Source: a bacterium
GTDB taxonomy: Bacteria; JAUVQV01; DATDCY01
Direction: 5' to 3'
Assembly: GCA_036524115.1 (NCBI GenBank)
Contig: DATDCY010000087.1
Span: 1 to 9,006 of the forward strand
DNA length: 9,006 bases
Under the pieces are notes generated by a model that was not told the DNA's origin, did no database searches, and was given only the letters and a program-made list of their open reading frames with translations. Made by a program: the position numbers and the translations under genes. Positions 1 through 7,676 of this stretch are shown one piece after another. The stretch's first letter is position 1. Each line of letters opens with the position of its first letter.

Positions 1-365
1 CGCTCGCCGCCGCCGGCGCCGGCGCCGGCGGCGACGTGGTGCGCGCGGGCGCCGCGCTGGTTCGACGGGCGCGCGGCGCGTCGGTGCTGGTCACCCGCGG
101 CGAGCACGGCATGAGCCTCTTCGAGCCGGGCCATGCGCCCCTGCATATCCCGACCGTTGCGCGGGAGGTCTTCGACGTCACCGGCGCGGGGGACACCGTG
201 GTGGGTGTCCTGGCGCTGGCGCTGGCCCGCGGGGCGCGGCTGGGGGCGGCCGCGCGGCTGGCCAACCTCGCCGCTGGCATCGTCGTCGGCGAGTTCGGCA
301 CGGTGCCTGTCACTCGCGAGCAGCTCCTGGCCGACCTCGAGGACGCGCCGCCGCCGTCGGCGTAG
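1..365 (+). CDS. rfaE1: D-glycero-beta-D-manno-heptose-7-phosphate kinase, C-terminal part (5' end outside window)
   Basis: Phosphorylates D-glycero-D-manno-heptose 7-phosphate at C1 in the ADP-heptose branch of LPS inner-core synthesis; cytoplasmic. The frame is open to the left edge (first whole codon at base 3), so about 120 C-terminal residues are visible and the start is missing. Seen directly: the segment VLVTRGEHGMSLF, then FDVTGAGDTVVGVL (bases 171-212), the PfkB/ribokinase signature with the GAGD anion hole and catalytic Asp, followed by an Ala-rich helix and GIVVGEFGT, typical of the HldE/RfaE N-terminal kinase domain. It stops shortly after VTREQLLADLED, so the cytidylyltransferase domain of bifunctional HldE is absent; this is the monofunctional HldA type and a separate adenylyltransferase gene is expected elsewhere. 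kdsB begins 18 bp downstream, consistent with one LPS operon. A (Gly-Ala)n stretch, encoded by a GGCGCC repeat, sits at the left edge. Confidence 0.88.
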   Translation, partial: LAAAGAGAGGDVVRAGAALVRRARGASVLVTRGEHGMSLFEPGHAPLHIPTVAREVFDVTGAGDTVVGVLALALARGARLGAAARLANLAAGIVVGEFGTVPVTREQLLADLEDAPPPSA

Positions 366-383
366 GCGCGGAGGAGCGGGGGC

Positions 384-1157
384 GTGCGCGTCGTCGTCGC
401 AATCCCTGCCCGCATCGGCTCCACGCGCCTTCCGGCCAAGGCCCTGGCGGACATCGGCGGCGAGCCGATGGTGGTGCGCGTCTGGCGGCGCTGCTCGCGC
501 GTGCGCGGCGCCGACCGCGTCCTGGTCGCCACCGACGACCGCGCGATCGCCTCCGCCGTGGCGGCGGCCGGCGGCGAGGCGGTGCTGACGGGCGAGTACC
601 CCTCCGGGACCGACCGGATCGCCGCTGCCGTCGCCGGGGACCCGGGCGATCTCGTCGTCAACGTCCAGGGCGACGAGCCTTTCGTCGACCCGGCCTCCGT
701 CGAGGCACTCGTGGCGAGCTTCGCGGGCGAGCCGGCGCAGGAGGCCGCGACGCTCGCCACGCCGGTGCGCACCGCCGACGAGCTCTACGCGCCTTCGGTC
801 GTCAAGGTGCTGGCGGGCCGCGACGGGTACGCGGTCAGCTTCTCGCGGTACCCCATCCCGTGGCGCGAGGGGCTGTGGGACGTGGGACCCGACGGGTGGC
901 GGCGGCCGGCGGCCCCCGCCAAAACGGCGGGCTACCTGCGGCACATCGGCATGTACGCCTACCGCGCGGCGTTCCTCGCACAGCTCACGCGGCTGGAGCC
1001 CACCCCGGGCGAGCGGGCGGAGCGGCTCGAGCAACTGCGGATCCTGGAGCACGGGCGGCGCATCCGCGTGGTCGTCGTGCCCGAGGCGGGACTCGCCGTC
1101 GACACGGCCGCGGACCTGGCCGAGGCGCGCCGCCGCGCCGCGCGCGAGAGGGACTGA
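384..1157 (+). CDS. kdsB: 3-deoxy-manno-octulosonate cytidylyltransferase (CMP-KDO synthetase)
   Basis: Activates KDO with CTP to give CMP-KDO and pyrophosphate, the donor for KDO transfer onto lipid A; cytoplasmic. The 257-residue product has the expected family length. Motifs seen: the N-terminal nucleotide-binding loop PARIGSTRLPAKAL (residues 8-21), TGEYPSGTDR (69-78), NVQGDEPFVDP (93-103) with the metal-binding acidic residues, SRYPIPW (154-160), HIGMYAYR (187-194), ERLEQLRILEHG (213-224) and VDTAADL (239-245). The start is GTG at 384, supported by GGAGGAG eight bases upstream and by the motif lying at the normal distance from the N terminus. It follows the heptose kinase by 18 bp, so the two probably form an LPS core operon. 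Its stop lies only 7 bp from the stop of convergent tatC. Confidence 0.95.
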   Translation: MRVVVAIPARIGSTRLPAKALADIGGEPMVVRVWRRCSRVRGADRVLVATDDRAIASAVAAAGGEAVLTGEYPSGTDRIAAAVAGDPGDLVVNVQGDEPFVDPASVEALVASFAGEPAQEAATLATPVRTADELYAPSVVKVLAGRDGYAVSFSRYPIPWREGLWDVGPDGWRRPAAPAKTAGYLRHIGMYAYRAAFLAQLTRLEPTPGERAERLEQLRILEHGRRIRVVVVPEAGLAVDTAADLAEARRRAARERD

Positions 1158-1164
1158 AGAGCCG

Positions 1165-1959
1165 TCAGCCGGCAGGCGCCGGGGGCGCCGCCGGCGTCTG
1201 CTGCGTCCCCTTGCCGCGGCGCAGCAGATCCTGGACCCGGATGGCCCAGATGCTGACCTCGAAGAGCAGGAACAGGGGCACCGAGACGAGCGTCTGCGAG
1301 AAGACGTCCGGCGGACTGAGCACCGCGCCGATGACGAAGCTCACGAGCAGCACGTACTTGCGGTTCTTCGCCAGCTGCGCCGCCTTGATGATGCCCATCC
1401 GGGCGAGCAGCAGCATGACGAGCGGGATCTGGAAGATGAGCCCCGCGGTCGCCATGACGAGGCACGCCGACGAGACGTACGAGGAGACGGCGAGCATCGG
1501 CTTGACCTCCTCGCTCGAGTAGCCGGACATCAGGTAGCGGAGCATGAACGGCAGCGCGAAGTAGTACGCGAGCGCGGCGCCGGCGACGAAGAGGATCGTC
1601 GAGGCGACCACGAGCGGCCCGATCAGGCGCCGCTCGTGCCGGTAGAGGCCCGGCGCGATGAAGGCCCAGATCTGGTAGAGGACCACCGGCGACGCGAGGA
1701 AGAGGCCGGTCCAGAGGCCGAGCTTCAGGAAGGTCATGAAGCCCTCGGTGAGGCGGATCATCACCAGCGGTGTGTTCGGCAGCGCGGTCTTCAGCGGCAC
1801 GGTCAGCCAGGAGAAGATCTTGTCCACCTGGGAGTAGGCCAGGCCGAAGGCGACGAGGACCGCCAGCAGGGCCTTGACCAGGCGGCTGCGCAGCTCCTCC
1901 AGGTGGCTGAGGAACGACTGGCGCTCGCCCGGGGTCTTCGGCGCCTCAGCCGCGTCCAT
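1165..1959 (-). CDS. tatC: Sec-independent protein translocase subunit TatC
   Basis: Polytopic inner-membrane core of the twin-arginine translocase; with TatB it binds twin-arginine signal peptides. The 264-residue product has the family length and six hydrophobic segments. Seen: [13 protein letters not shown] (residues 15-27), the cytoplasmic N-terminal signature; [21 protein letters not shown] (91-111), whose E109 matches E. coli E103; SPPDVFSQ (215-222), whose D218 matches E. coli D211; and FEVSIWAIR near the last TM segment. Where E. coli has E170, this protein has Gln177 (LIFQIPL), a substitution at a normally acidic intramembrane site. The C-terminal tail is Pro/Ala-rich and its codons contain a strong hairpin. 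ATG at 1959 is preceded by GGAAGGA and overlaps the end of tatB by 14 bp, indicating translational coupling. Confidence 0.95.
   Translation of the reverse strand: MDAAEAPKTPGERQSFLSHLEELRSRLVKALLAVLVAFGLAYSQVDKIFSWLTVPLKTALPNTPLVMIRLTEGFMTFLKLGLWTGLFLASPVVLYQIWAFIAPGLYRHERRLIGPLVVASTILFVAGAALAYYFALPFMLRYLMSGYSSEEVKPMLAVSSYVSSACLVMATAGLIFQIPLVMLLLARMGIIKAAQLAKNRKYVLLVSFVIGAVLSPPDVFSQTLVSVPLFLLFEVSIWAIRVQDLLRRGKGTQQTPAAPPAPAG
1168..1195. terminator. Strong GC hairpin at the kdsB/tatC convergent junction
   Basis: GCCGGC (1168-1173), a bulged A, GGCGCC (1175-1180), loop GGG, GGCGCC (1184-1189), GCCGGC (1190-1195): twelve G-C pairs with one bulge. It begins 10 bp after the kdsB stop and lies inside the last codons of tatC, which encode a Pro/Ala tail. 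It may end kdsB transcription before it runs antisense through tatC. No U-run follows, so the terminator role is inferred from strength and place. Confidence 0.45.
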
Positions 1960-2350
1960 GCTCGTCCTTCCCGCCGCCCGCTTCCGGGGCCTGCGGCGCG
2001 GCAGTCTCCCCCGGCGCCTCAGGCGGCGCGCATGTCGGCGTCGGGGCCGACGGCGGCTGAGCCCCGTAGGGGAACGGGGCGGGCGCGGGGGGCGTCGTGA
2101 GCAGCGACTCCGCCGGCGGTGGCGGGGCGCCGCCGGGCGGCGGGGGGGGAGGCAGATCCATGAGGCTGCGCCGGAACTCGTCGGTCTGGAGGTCGACCTC
2201 GACGGTGCGCTTCATGTCGTCGAAGGCGCGCCGGAACTCCGCGTACCCCTTGCCGAGCGCGCGCGCGATCTCCGGCAGTCTCTTGGGCCCGACCACGATG
2301 AGGGCGATCGCGCAGATGAGCACGATCTCCTGCATGCCGATGCCGAACAC
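1946..2350 (-). CDS. tatB: Sec-independent translocase subunit TatB (TatA/B family)
   Basis: Single-span subunit of the Tat translocase that partners TatC in signal-peptide recognition. With GTG at 2350 the protein begins [10 protein letters not shown], the usual TatA/B start, and is 134 residues. GGAGG lies 5 nt upstream of this GTG. An in-frame ATG at 2380 would add ten residues, but it has no ribosome site and lies only about 8 nt from the predicted transcription start. Glu8 and the hinge [15 protein letters not shown] (residues 21-35) favour TatB over TatA; the family boundary is soft. Then come an amphipathic, charged helix (about 23-65) and a long Pro/Ala-rich tail (67-134), rich in PPPP runs with one Cys107. 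The first gene of a tatB-tatC operon; no separate tatA is present here, so TatA is encoded elsewhere or this protein serves both roles. Confidence 0.88.
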   Translation of the reverse strand: MFGIGMQEIVLICAIALIVVGPKRLPEIARALGKGYAEFRRAFDDMKRTVEVDLQTDEFRRSLMDLPPPPPPGGAPPPPAESLLTTPPAPAPFPYGAQPPSAPTPTCAPPEAPGETAAPQAPEAGGGKDEHGRG

Positions 2351-2394
2351 GTCCACCTCCGGCGCGGAACTTCCGCGCATGTCGCAAAAATGGG

Positions 2395-2423
2395 ATGTTA
2401 GAGAAGCCCCCGGGGGGTGTCAA
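2395..2423 (-). promoter_or_regulatory. Predicted sigma70 promoter of tatBC
   Basis: On the minus strand a perfect TTGACA (-35, bases 2423-2418) is followed after exactly 17 bp by TAACAT (-10, bases 2400-2395). The predicted start of transcription is near base 2388, giving a leader of about 38 nt that contains the GGAGG ribosome site of tatB. The spacer holds a CCCCCCGGGGG tract. Consensus match and position make this the best-supported promoter in the window; it is not experimentally shown. Confidence 0.72.
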
Positions 2424-2426
2424 GGA

Positions 2427-2447
2427 CGGGAGGTCCCGCGGGAGGTC
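2427..2447. repeat. Direct repeat CGGGAGGTC x2 between divergent tatB and channel promoters
   Basis: Two exact 9-bp copies of CGGGAGGTC lie at 2427-2435 and 2439-2447, a 12-bp period. The junction also forms a perfect 10-bp palindrome TCCCGCGGGA (2434-2443). They lie just upstream of the tatB -35 box and about 40 bp upstream of the channel -35 box. This could be an operator, but a GC-rich background makes such short repeats common; no regulator is identified. Confidence 0.3.
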
Positions 2448-2484
2448 GTGCGCGGGCAAGCGGGGCCGCGCGTCGCCGGAACGC

Positions 2485-2514
2485 TTGACGCGACGCGCCG
2501 CGACCCGCTAGGTT
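2485..2514 (+). promoter_or_regulatory. Predicted sigma70 promoter of the potassium channel gene, giving a leaderless mRNA
   Basis: TTGACG (2485-2490) is separated by 18 bp from TAGGTT (2509-2514). A normal start of transcription, about 7 nt after the -10 box, falls at 2521-2522, which is the A of the channel ATG. No Shine-Dalgarno-like sequence precedes that ATG (only CTGCGGC lies between). Together these suggest a leaderless transcript. Confidence 0.6.
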
Positions 2515-2521
2515 CTGCGGC

Positions 2522-3553
2522 ATGGGTGCAAGCGGCGGGATGCGCGCGTTCCTGGCGGGTGAGCACGGCCGCCGCATCGTCGGGGCCCTCGCGGTGCTGG
2601 CCGGCGTGACCGTCTGCGCAACCGCGGGCTTCATGCTCATCGAGGGCTGGAGCCTGCTGGACGCGTTCTACATGGCGGTGATCACGATGACGTCCGTGGG
2701 CTTCGGCGAGGTGCACCCGCTCACGCCCGCGGGAAAGATCTTCACGGTGGCGGTGATCCTCGGCGGCGTTGCGATCGTCGCGATGTTCCTCAGCTACGGT
2801 TCGCAGGTGGTCTTCGCGGGGCAATTCGAGAGGTTCATGGGGAGGCGCAGGATGGAGAAGGAGATCGCGCGGCTGCGGGACCACTACATCATCTGCGGCT
2901 ACGGCCGCATGGGGCGGGTTATCTCGCGCGAGTTCGCCAAGAAGCCGGTGCCGTTCGTCGTCGTCGAGAACAGCCCCGAGGTCTTCCGCGAGATCGACCC
3001 CGGGATGCTCTGCATCGCCGGCAACGCCGAGGAGGACTCCGTGCTCGCCGCCGCGGGCATCGAGCGCGCCCGCGGACTGGTGACGGTCGTCTCCTCCGAT
3101 GCCGACAACGTCTACATCACGCTCACGGCCGCCGGCCTGCGGCCCGACCTCTACATCGTGGCGCGCGCCGGCGACGAGGCCGCCGAGCGCAAGCTGCTGC
3201 GGGCCGGGGCCTCGAAGGTCGTCTGTCCCTACGCGATCGGCGGCACCGGGATCGCCAACGCCATCCTGCGGCCCGCCGTCGTGGACTTCATCGAGCTGGT
3301 CACGCGGCGCGAGCACCTCGAGCTGCAGATGGAGGAGGTGCTGATCGCCCCCGGCTCGGCTCTGGCCGGCCGCACGGTCCTCGAGACCGGCCTGCGCCAG
3401 CGCTACGGCGCGATCGTCGTCGCCGTCAAGCAGGGGGACGAGCGCATGCGCTTCAACCCGGCGCCGGAGGACCGGCTCGCGGCGGGCGACCGGCTCATCG
3501 TGCTTGGCGCCGGCGACATGCTCGACGCGATCGGCAAATTGGCCGCGGGCTGA
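2522..3553 (+). CDS. Potassium channel protein: two-TM pore plus RCK (TrkA-N, TrkA-C) domains, MthK-like
   Basis: Inner-membrane K+ channel with a cytoplasmic ligand-sensing gating ring. Order in the 343-residue product: TM1 (about 18-39), pore helix and filter [10 protein letters not shown] (55-64), TM2 (about 72-95), a basic linker GRRRMEKE, TrkA-N Rossmann domain starting [13 protein letters not shown] (122-134; GxGxxG at 126-131, acidic E149 after the second strand), and a TrkA-C domain (about 265-335, [16 protein letters not shown] to [12 protein letters not shown]). The filter reads S-V-G-F-G-E instead of T-V-G-Y-G-D; Phe variants occur in this bacterial family. ATG 2522 follows the -10 box directly, so the mRNA seems leaderless. 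An internal ATG (Met111, base 2852) has its own ribosome site and would yield the RCK part alone. It is monocistronic, between divergent tatBC and convergent lon. The ligand (Ca2+, nucleotide or other) cannot be read from the sequence. Confidence 0.92.
   Translation: MGASGGMRAFLAGEHGRRIVGALAVLAGVTVCATAGFMLIEGWSLLDAFYMAVITMTSVGFGEVHPLTPAGKIFTVAVILGGVAIVAMFLSYGSQVVFAGQFERFMGRRRMEKEIARLRDHYIICGYGRMGRVISREFAKKPVPFVVVENSPEVFREIDPGMLCIAGNAEEDSVLAAAGIERARGLVTVVSSDADNVYITLTAAGLRPDLYIVARAGDEAAERKLLRAGASKVVCPYAIGGTGIANAILRPAVVDFIELVTRREHLELQMEEVLIAPGSALAGRTVLETGLRQRYGAIVVAVKQGDERMRFNPAPEDRLAAGDRLIVLGAGDMLDAIGKLAAG
2839..2854 (+). promoter_or_regulatory. Internal Shine-Dalgarno and ATG at the pore/RCK boundary of the channel gene
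   Basis: GGGGAGG (2839-2845), then 6 nt, then in-frame ATG (2852-2854) encoding Met111. Initiation here would give a soluble protein of 233 residues containing TrkA-N and TrkA-C but no pore. In the archaeal channel MthK an internal start at Met107 produces free RCK subunits (established for that protein); placing this site at the same domain boundary is observed, its use is inferred. The codons GGG AGG also fit a basic linker, so the match could be incidental. Confidence 0.45.
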
Positions 3554-3604
3554 AAACGGGCCCATCGGCGGCTCCTTGCCCGCGCGAGCCTTGCGAGTGC
3601 GGGA

Positions 3605-3639
3605 GATGCCTGCGGCGGCCACAAGGCCGCCTCAGCATC
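3605..3639. terminator. Hairpin, possible bidirectional terminator or extragenic repeat
   Basis: GATGC (3605-3609) pairs with GCATC (3635-3639), and GGCGGCC (3614-3620) pairs with GGCCGCC (3625-3631) around an ACAA loop, with a small internal loop between (CTGC against TCA). Twelve base pairs in all. No U-run follows on either strand, so it is not a textbook intrinsic terminator. Its position, 52 bp after the channel stop and 83 bp beyond the lon stop, suits either gene. Confidence 0.45.
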
Positions 3640-3683
3640 CGCCTCGTCGCCCTCCTTGCATCTGACCCCTTTTGAGCCTGCGG

Positions 3684-3703
3684 CCGGTGTCGGAAGGACA
3701 CGG
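3684..3703. terminator. Small hairpin just downstream of lon
   Basis: CCGGTGTC (3684-3691) pairs with GACACGG (3697-3703) around the loop GGAAG, with one bulged G. It begins 18 bp beyond the lon stop. There is no U-run after it, so a terminator role is only suggested by position. Confidence 0.3.
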
Positions 3704-3721
3704 TCCGGATCAGGCCCGGTG

Positions 3722-6136
<2,415 letters not shown>

Positions 6137-6204
6137 GGCAGTAGACCACCTTTCCTCGGCACGTTACGCCTGCGAAGTTCGATGCGCCCCGCGGCGCCGG
6201 CGAT

Positions 6205-6570
6205 TCACGCGGCGGGCTCGCCGAGAAGCTGCGCGATGCGCGACTTGAGCTCCGTGAGGTCGGCGGACTTGACGACGTAGCCGTCGGCGGACCAGGTGCC
6301 GAAGTTCGAGCGGAACTCGCCGTACGCCGTCACGAGGATCACCGGCAGGTCCGGCTGACGCTCCTTGACCAGCCCGAGCGCCTCGATCCCGTCGGGCCCC
6401 TCCGCCAGGCGGATGTCCAGCGTCACCAGGTCGGGGCGCTCAGTCTCCAGCAGCGCCTCCGCCTCGCGCCAGGACGCCGCCGTGAGCACGCGGTAGCCGG
6501 CCTCGCCCAGTTCATCGGCGTAGAGCCTGCGGATGTTCGGCTCGTCGTCGACGATCAGGACCGTCCTCAC
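6205..6570 (-). CDS. Single-domain response regulator (CheY-like receiver, no output domain)
   Basis: A 121-residue receiver domain only. Seen: acidic pair D8-D9 in VLIVDDEPN, phospho-acceptor D52 in LVTLDIRL, switch Thr81 in ILVTAYGEF, and Tyr98 and Lys101 in DGYVVKSADL. All catalytic positions of a functional receiver are present. The start is GTG at 6570, supported by GGAGG 5 nt upstream and by VLIVDDE at the normal distance from the N terminus. No DNA-binding, enzymatic or kinase domain is attached and no histidine kinase lies in the window, so partner and output are unknown; it may act by protein contact or as a phosphorelay intermediate. It begins 16 bp after galT stops and ends 68 bp before lon, so galT, this gene and lon probably share a transcript. 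Confidence 0.9.
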   Translation of the reverse strand: MRTVLIVDDEPNIRRLYADELGEAGYRVLTAASWREAEALLETERPDLVTLDIRLAEGPDGIEALGLVKERQPDLPVILVTAYGEFRSNFGTWSADGYVVKSADLTELKSRIAQLLGEPAA

Positions 6571-6586
6571 GCCAGCCTCCGCCGCT

Positions 6587-7597
6587 TCAAGGCCGCTCGA
6601 CCCGGGCCTCGCGCAGGAACCGCGCGGCCTCCTCGGGCGGCGTGGGGTTGATGAAGAACCCCGAGCCCCACTCGAAGCCGGCGATCTTCGAGAGCTTGGG
6701 CATGATCTCGATGTGCCAGTGGTAGTACTCGTTGTCCTCCTCGCGGAAGGGGCTCGTGTGCAGGATGTAGTTGTAGGCCGGCCCCTCGAGGACGCCGTCG
6801 ATGCGCCGCAGCGTCTCCTGGAGGATGCCCGCCAGCGCGACGAACTGCTTCGGGGACGCGTCCTCGAAGGAGGAATCGTGCTTCTTGGGCAGGATCCAGC
6901 TCTCGAAGGGGAAGCGCGGGGCGAACGGCGCGAGCACGACGAAGTCCGAGTTCTCGCCGATGATCCGGGTCCCGGTGTCCAGCTCCTGGCGGACGATGTC
7001 GCAGAAGACGCAGCGCTCCTTGTAGCGGTAATAGGTGAGCGAGCCGTCGACCTCCTCGCGCACGCGCTTGGGCACGATCGGCAGCGCGATGAGCTGCGAG
7101 TGCGAGTGCTCGAGGGTCGCCCCGGCGCTGATCCCGTGGTTCTTGAAGATGAGCACGTAGCGGAACCGCAGGTCGCGCTTGAGGTCCATGATGCGGTCGC
7201 GGTAGGCCCAGAGCACGTCCTCGACGCTCTTGAGGCTCATCGTCGCCAGCGTCGCCTCGTGGTCCGGCGTCTCGATGATCACCTCGTGGGCGCCGATCCC
7301 GTTCATCTTGTCGAACATCCCCTCGCCGACGCGGTCGAGGGCGCCCTCGATCTGCAGGGCGGGGAACTTGTTCGGGACGACGCGCAGCTTCCAGCCCGGC
7401 TTGTTGGGAGGCGTGCCGTTGTCGCGGTAGGCGAGGATCTCGGCCGGGGTGGTGTGCTCGTTGCCGGCGTCGAACGGACAGAACCCTCCCTCGCGGCGGT
7501 TCTCGTGGGGGAGAATGAAATCGGACGGCCGCTTCCCGCGGTCGCTGGAGATGATGACCCAGCGCCCGAGGATCGGGTCCTTCCGCAGCTCAGGCAT
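6587..7597 (-). CDS. galT: GalT-family sugar-1-phosphate nucleotidylyltransferase (HSHSQ type)
   Basis: HIT-superfamily enzyme that moves a nucleotidyl group through a covalent His intermediate; annotated as galactose-1-phosphate uridylyltransferase (Leloir pathway), cytoplasmic. The 336 residues show both GalT halves: N-terminal ELRKDPILGRWVIIS, CPFDAGNEHTTP (40-51), RVVPNKFPAL (72-81), active site EHSHSQLIALP (163-173, with H164, nucleophile H166 and Q168), a second-half CVFC (196-199) and YYHWHIEIMPKL (291-302). Against E. coli GalT the zinc ligand Cys55 is Asp43 and the HPH core is HSH. HSHSQ is also found in ADP-glucose phosphorylase-type homologues (plant At5g18200), so the true sugar and nucleotide are open; no galK or galE is nearby. 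ATG 7597 has GGGAGGA just upstream. First gene of a probable galT-regulator-lon transcript; divergent from the DUF4159 gene. Confidence 0.85.
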   Translation of the reverse strand: MPELRKDPILGRWVIISSDRGKRPSDFILPHENRREGGFCPFDAGNEHTTPAEILAYRDNGTPPNKPGWKLRVVPNKFPALQIEGALDRVGEGMFDKMNGIGAHEVIIETPDHEATLATMSLKSVEDVLWAYRDRIMDLKRDLRFRYVLIFKNHGISAGATLEHSHSQLIALPIVPKRVREEVDGSLTYYRYKERCVFCDIVRQELDTGTRIIGENSDFVVLAPFAPRFPFESWILPKKHDSSFEDASPKQFVALAGILQETLRRIDGVLEGPAYNYILHTSPFREEDNEYYHWHIEIMPKLSKIAGFEWGSGFFINPTPPEEAARFLREARVERP

Positions 7598-7639
7598 CGC
7601 GTTCCTCCCGGCCTCGCGCCCGTCTCCCGGGGGCGAGGG

Positions 7640-7667
7640 TTGTCATTGCGTCAGGACAGGATATAGT
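7640..7667 (+). promoter_or_regulatory. Predicted sigma70 promoter of the DUF4159-VWA operon, leaderless or nearly so
   Basis: TTGTCA (7640-7645) is followed after 16 bp by TATAGT (7662-7667), an AT-rich island in a very GC-rich setting. Predicted transcription starts at 7674-7677, within 3 nt of the ATG at 7677. GAGGG (7668-7672) could pass for a ribosome site but would lie upstream of that transcription start. The 79-bp gap between the divergent galT and DUF4159 genes must also hold the galT promoter; only a weak TATATC on the minus strand was seen for it. Confidence 0.6.
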
Positions 7668-7676
7668 GAGGGCGCT

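Larger units (their letters stand above)
3554..3721. other. Convergent intergenic region between channel gene and lon
   Basis: This 168-bp stretch has no credible gene. It contains three hairpin-forming segments in tandem: CCCGCGC/GTGCGGG (3579-3585 with 3597-3603, one G-U pair), a stronger one at 3605-3639 and one at 3684-3703. A CCCCTTTTGAG segment lies at 3667-3677. Density of structure suggests transcript ends for both genes or an extragenic repeat unit. Confidence 0.6.

Noticed and set aside
11-33. Short GGCGCC repeat at the left edge as a possible tandem repeat element
   Set aside because: Only about three units, in frame within the kinase gene and encoding Gly-Ala; explained by base composition.
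2351-2380. Longer tatB start at ATG 2380
   Set aside because: No ribosome site, about 8 nt from the predicted transcription start, and the family N terminus (MFGIG) begins at GTG 2350, which has GGAGG 5 nt upstream.
2420-3622. 400-codon open frame on the minus strand opposite the channel gene
   Set aside because: Low-complexity composition (Asp, Arg, His, Ala), no recognisable motif, and the opposite strand encodes an intact channel.
6533-7666. 377-codon open frame on the plus strand opposite galT
   Set aside because: Shadow of galT: Val/Leu/Asp/Arg-rich, no domain, and it crosses the galT start and its ribosome site.
7449-7676. Upstream extension of the DUF4159 gene to an ATG at 7449
   Set aside because: It would place the Tat signal peptide 76 residues inside the protein, read antisense through galT and run through the promoter; ATG 7677 fits all evidence better.
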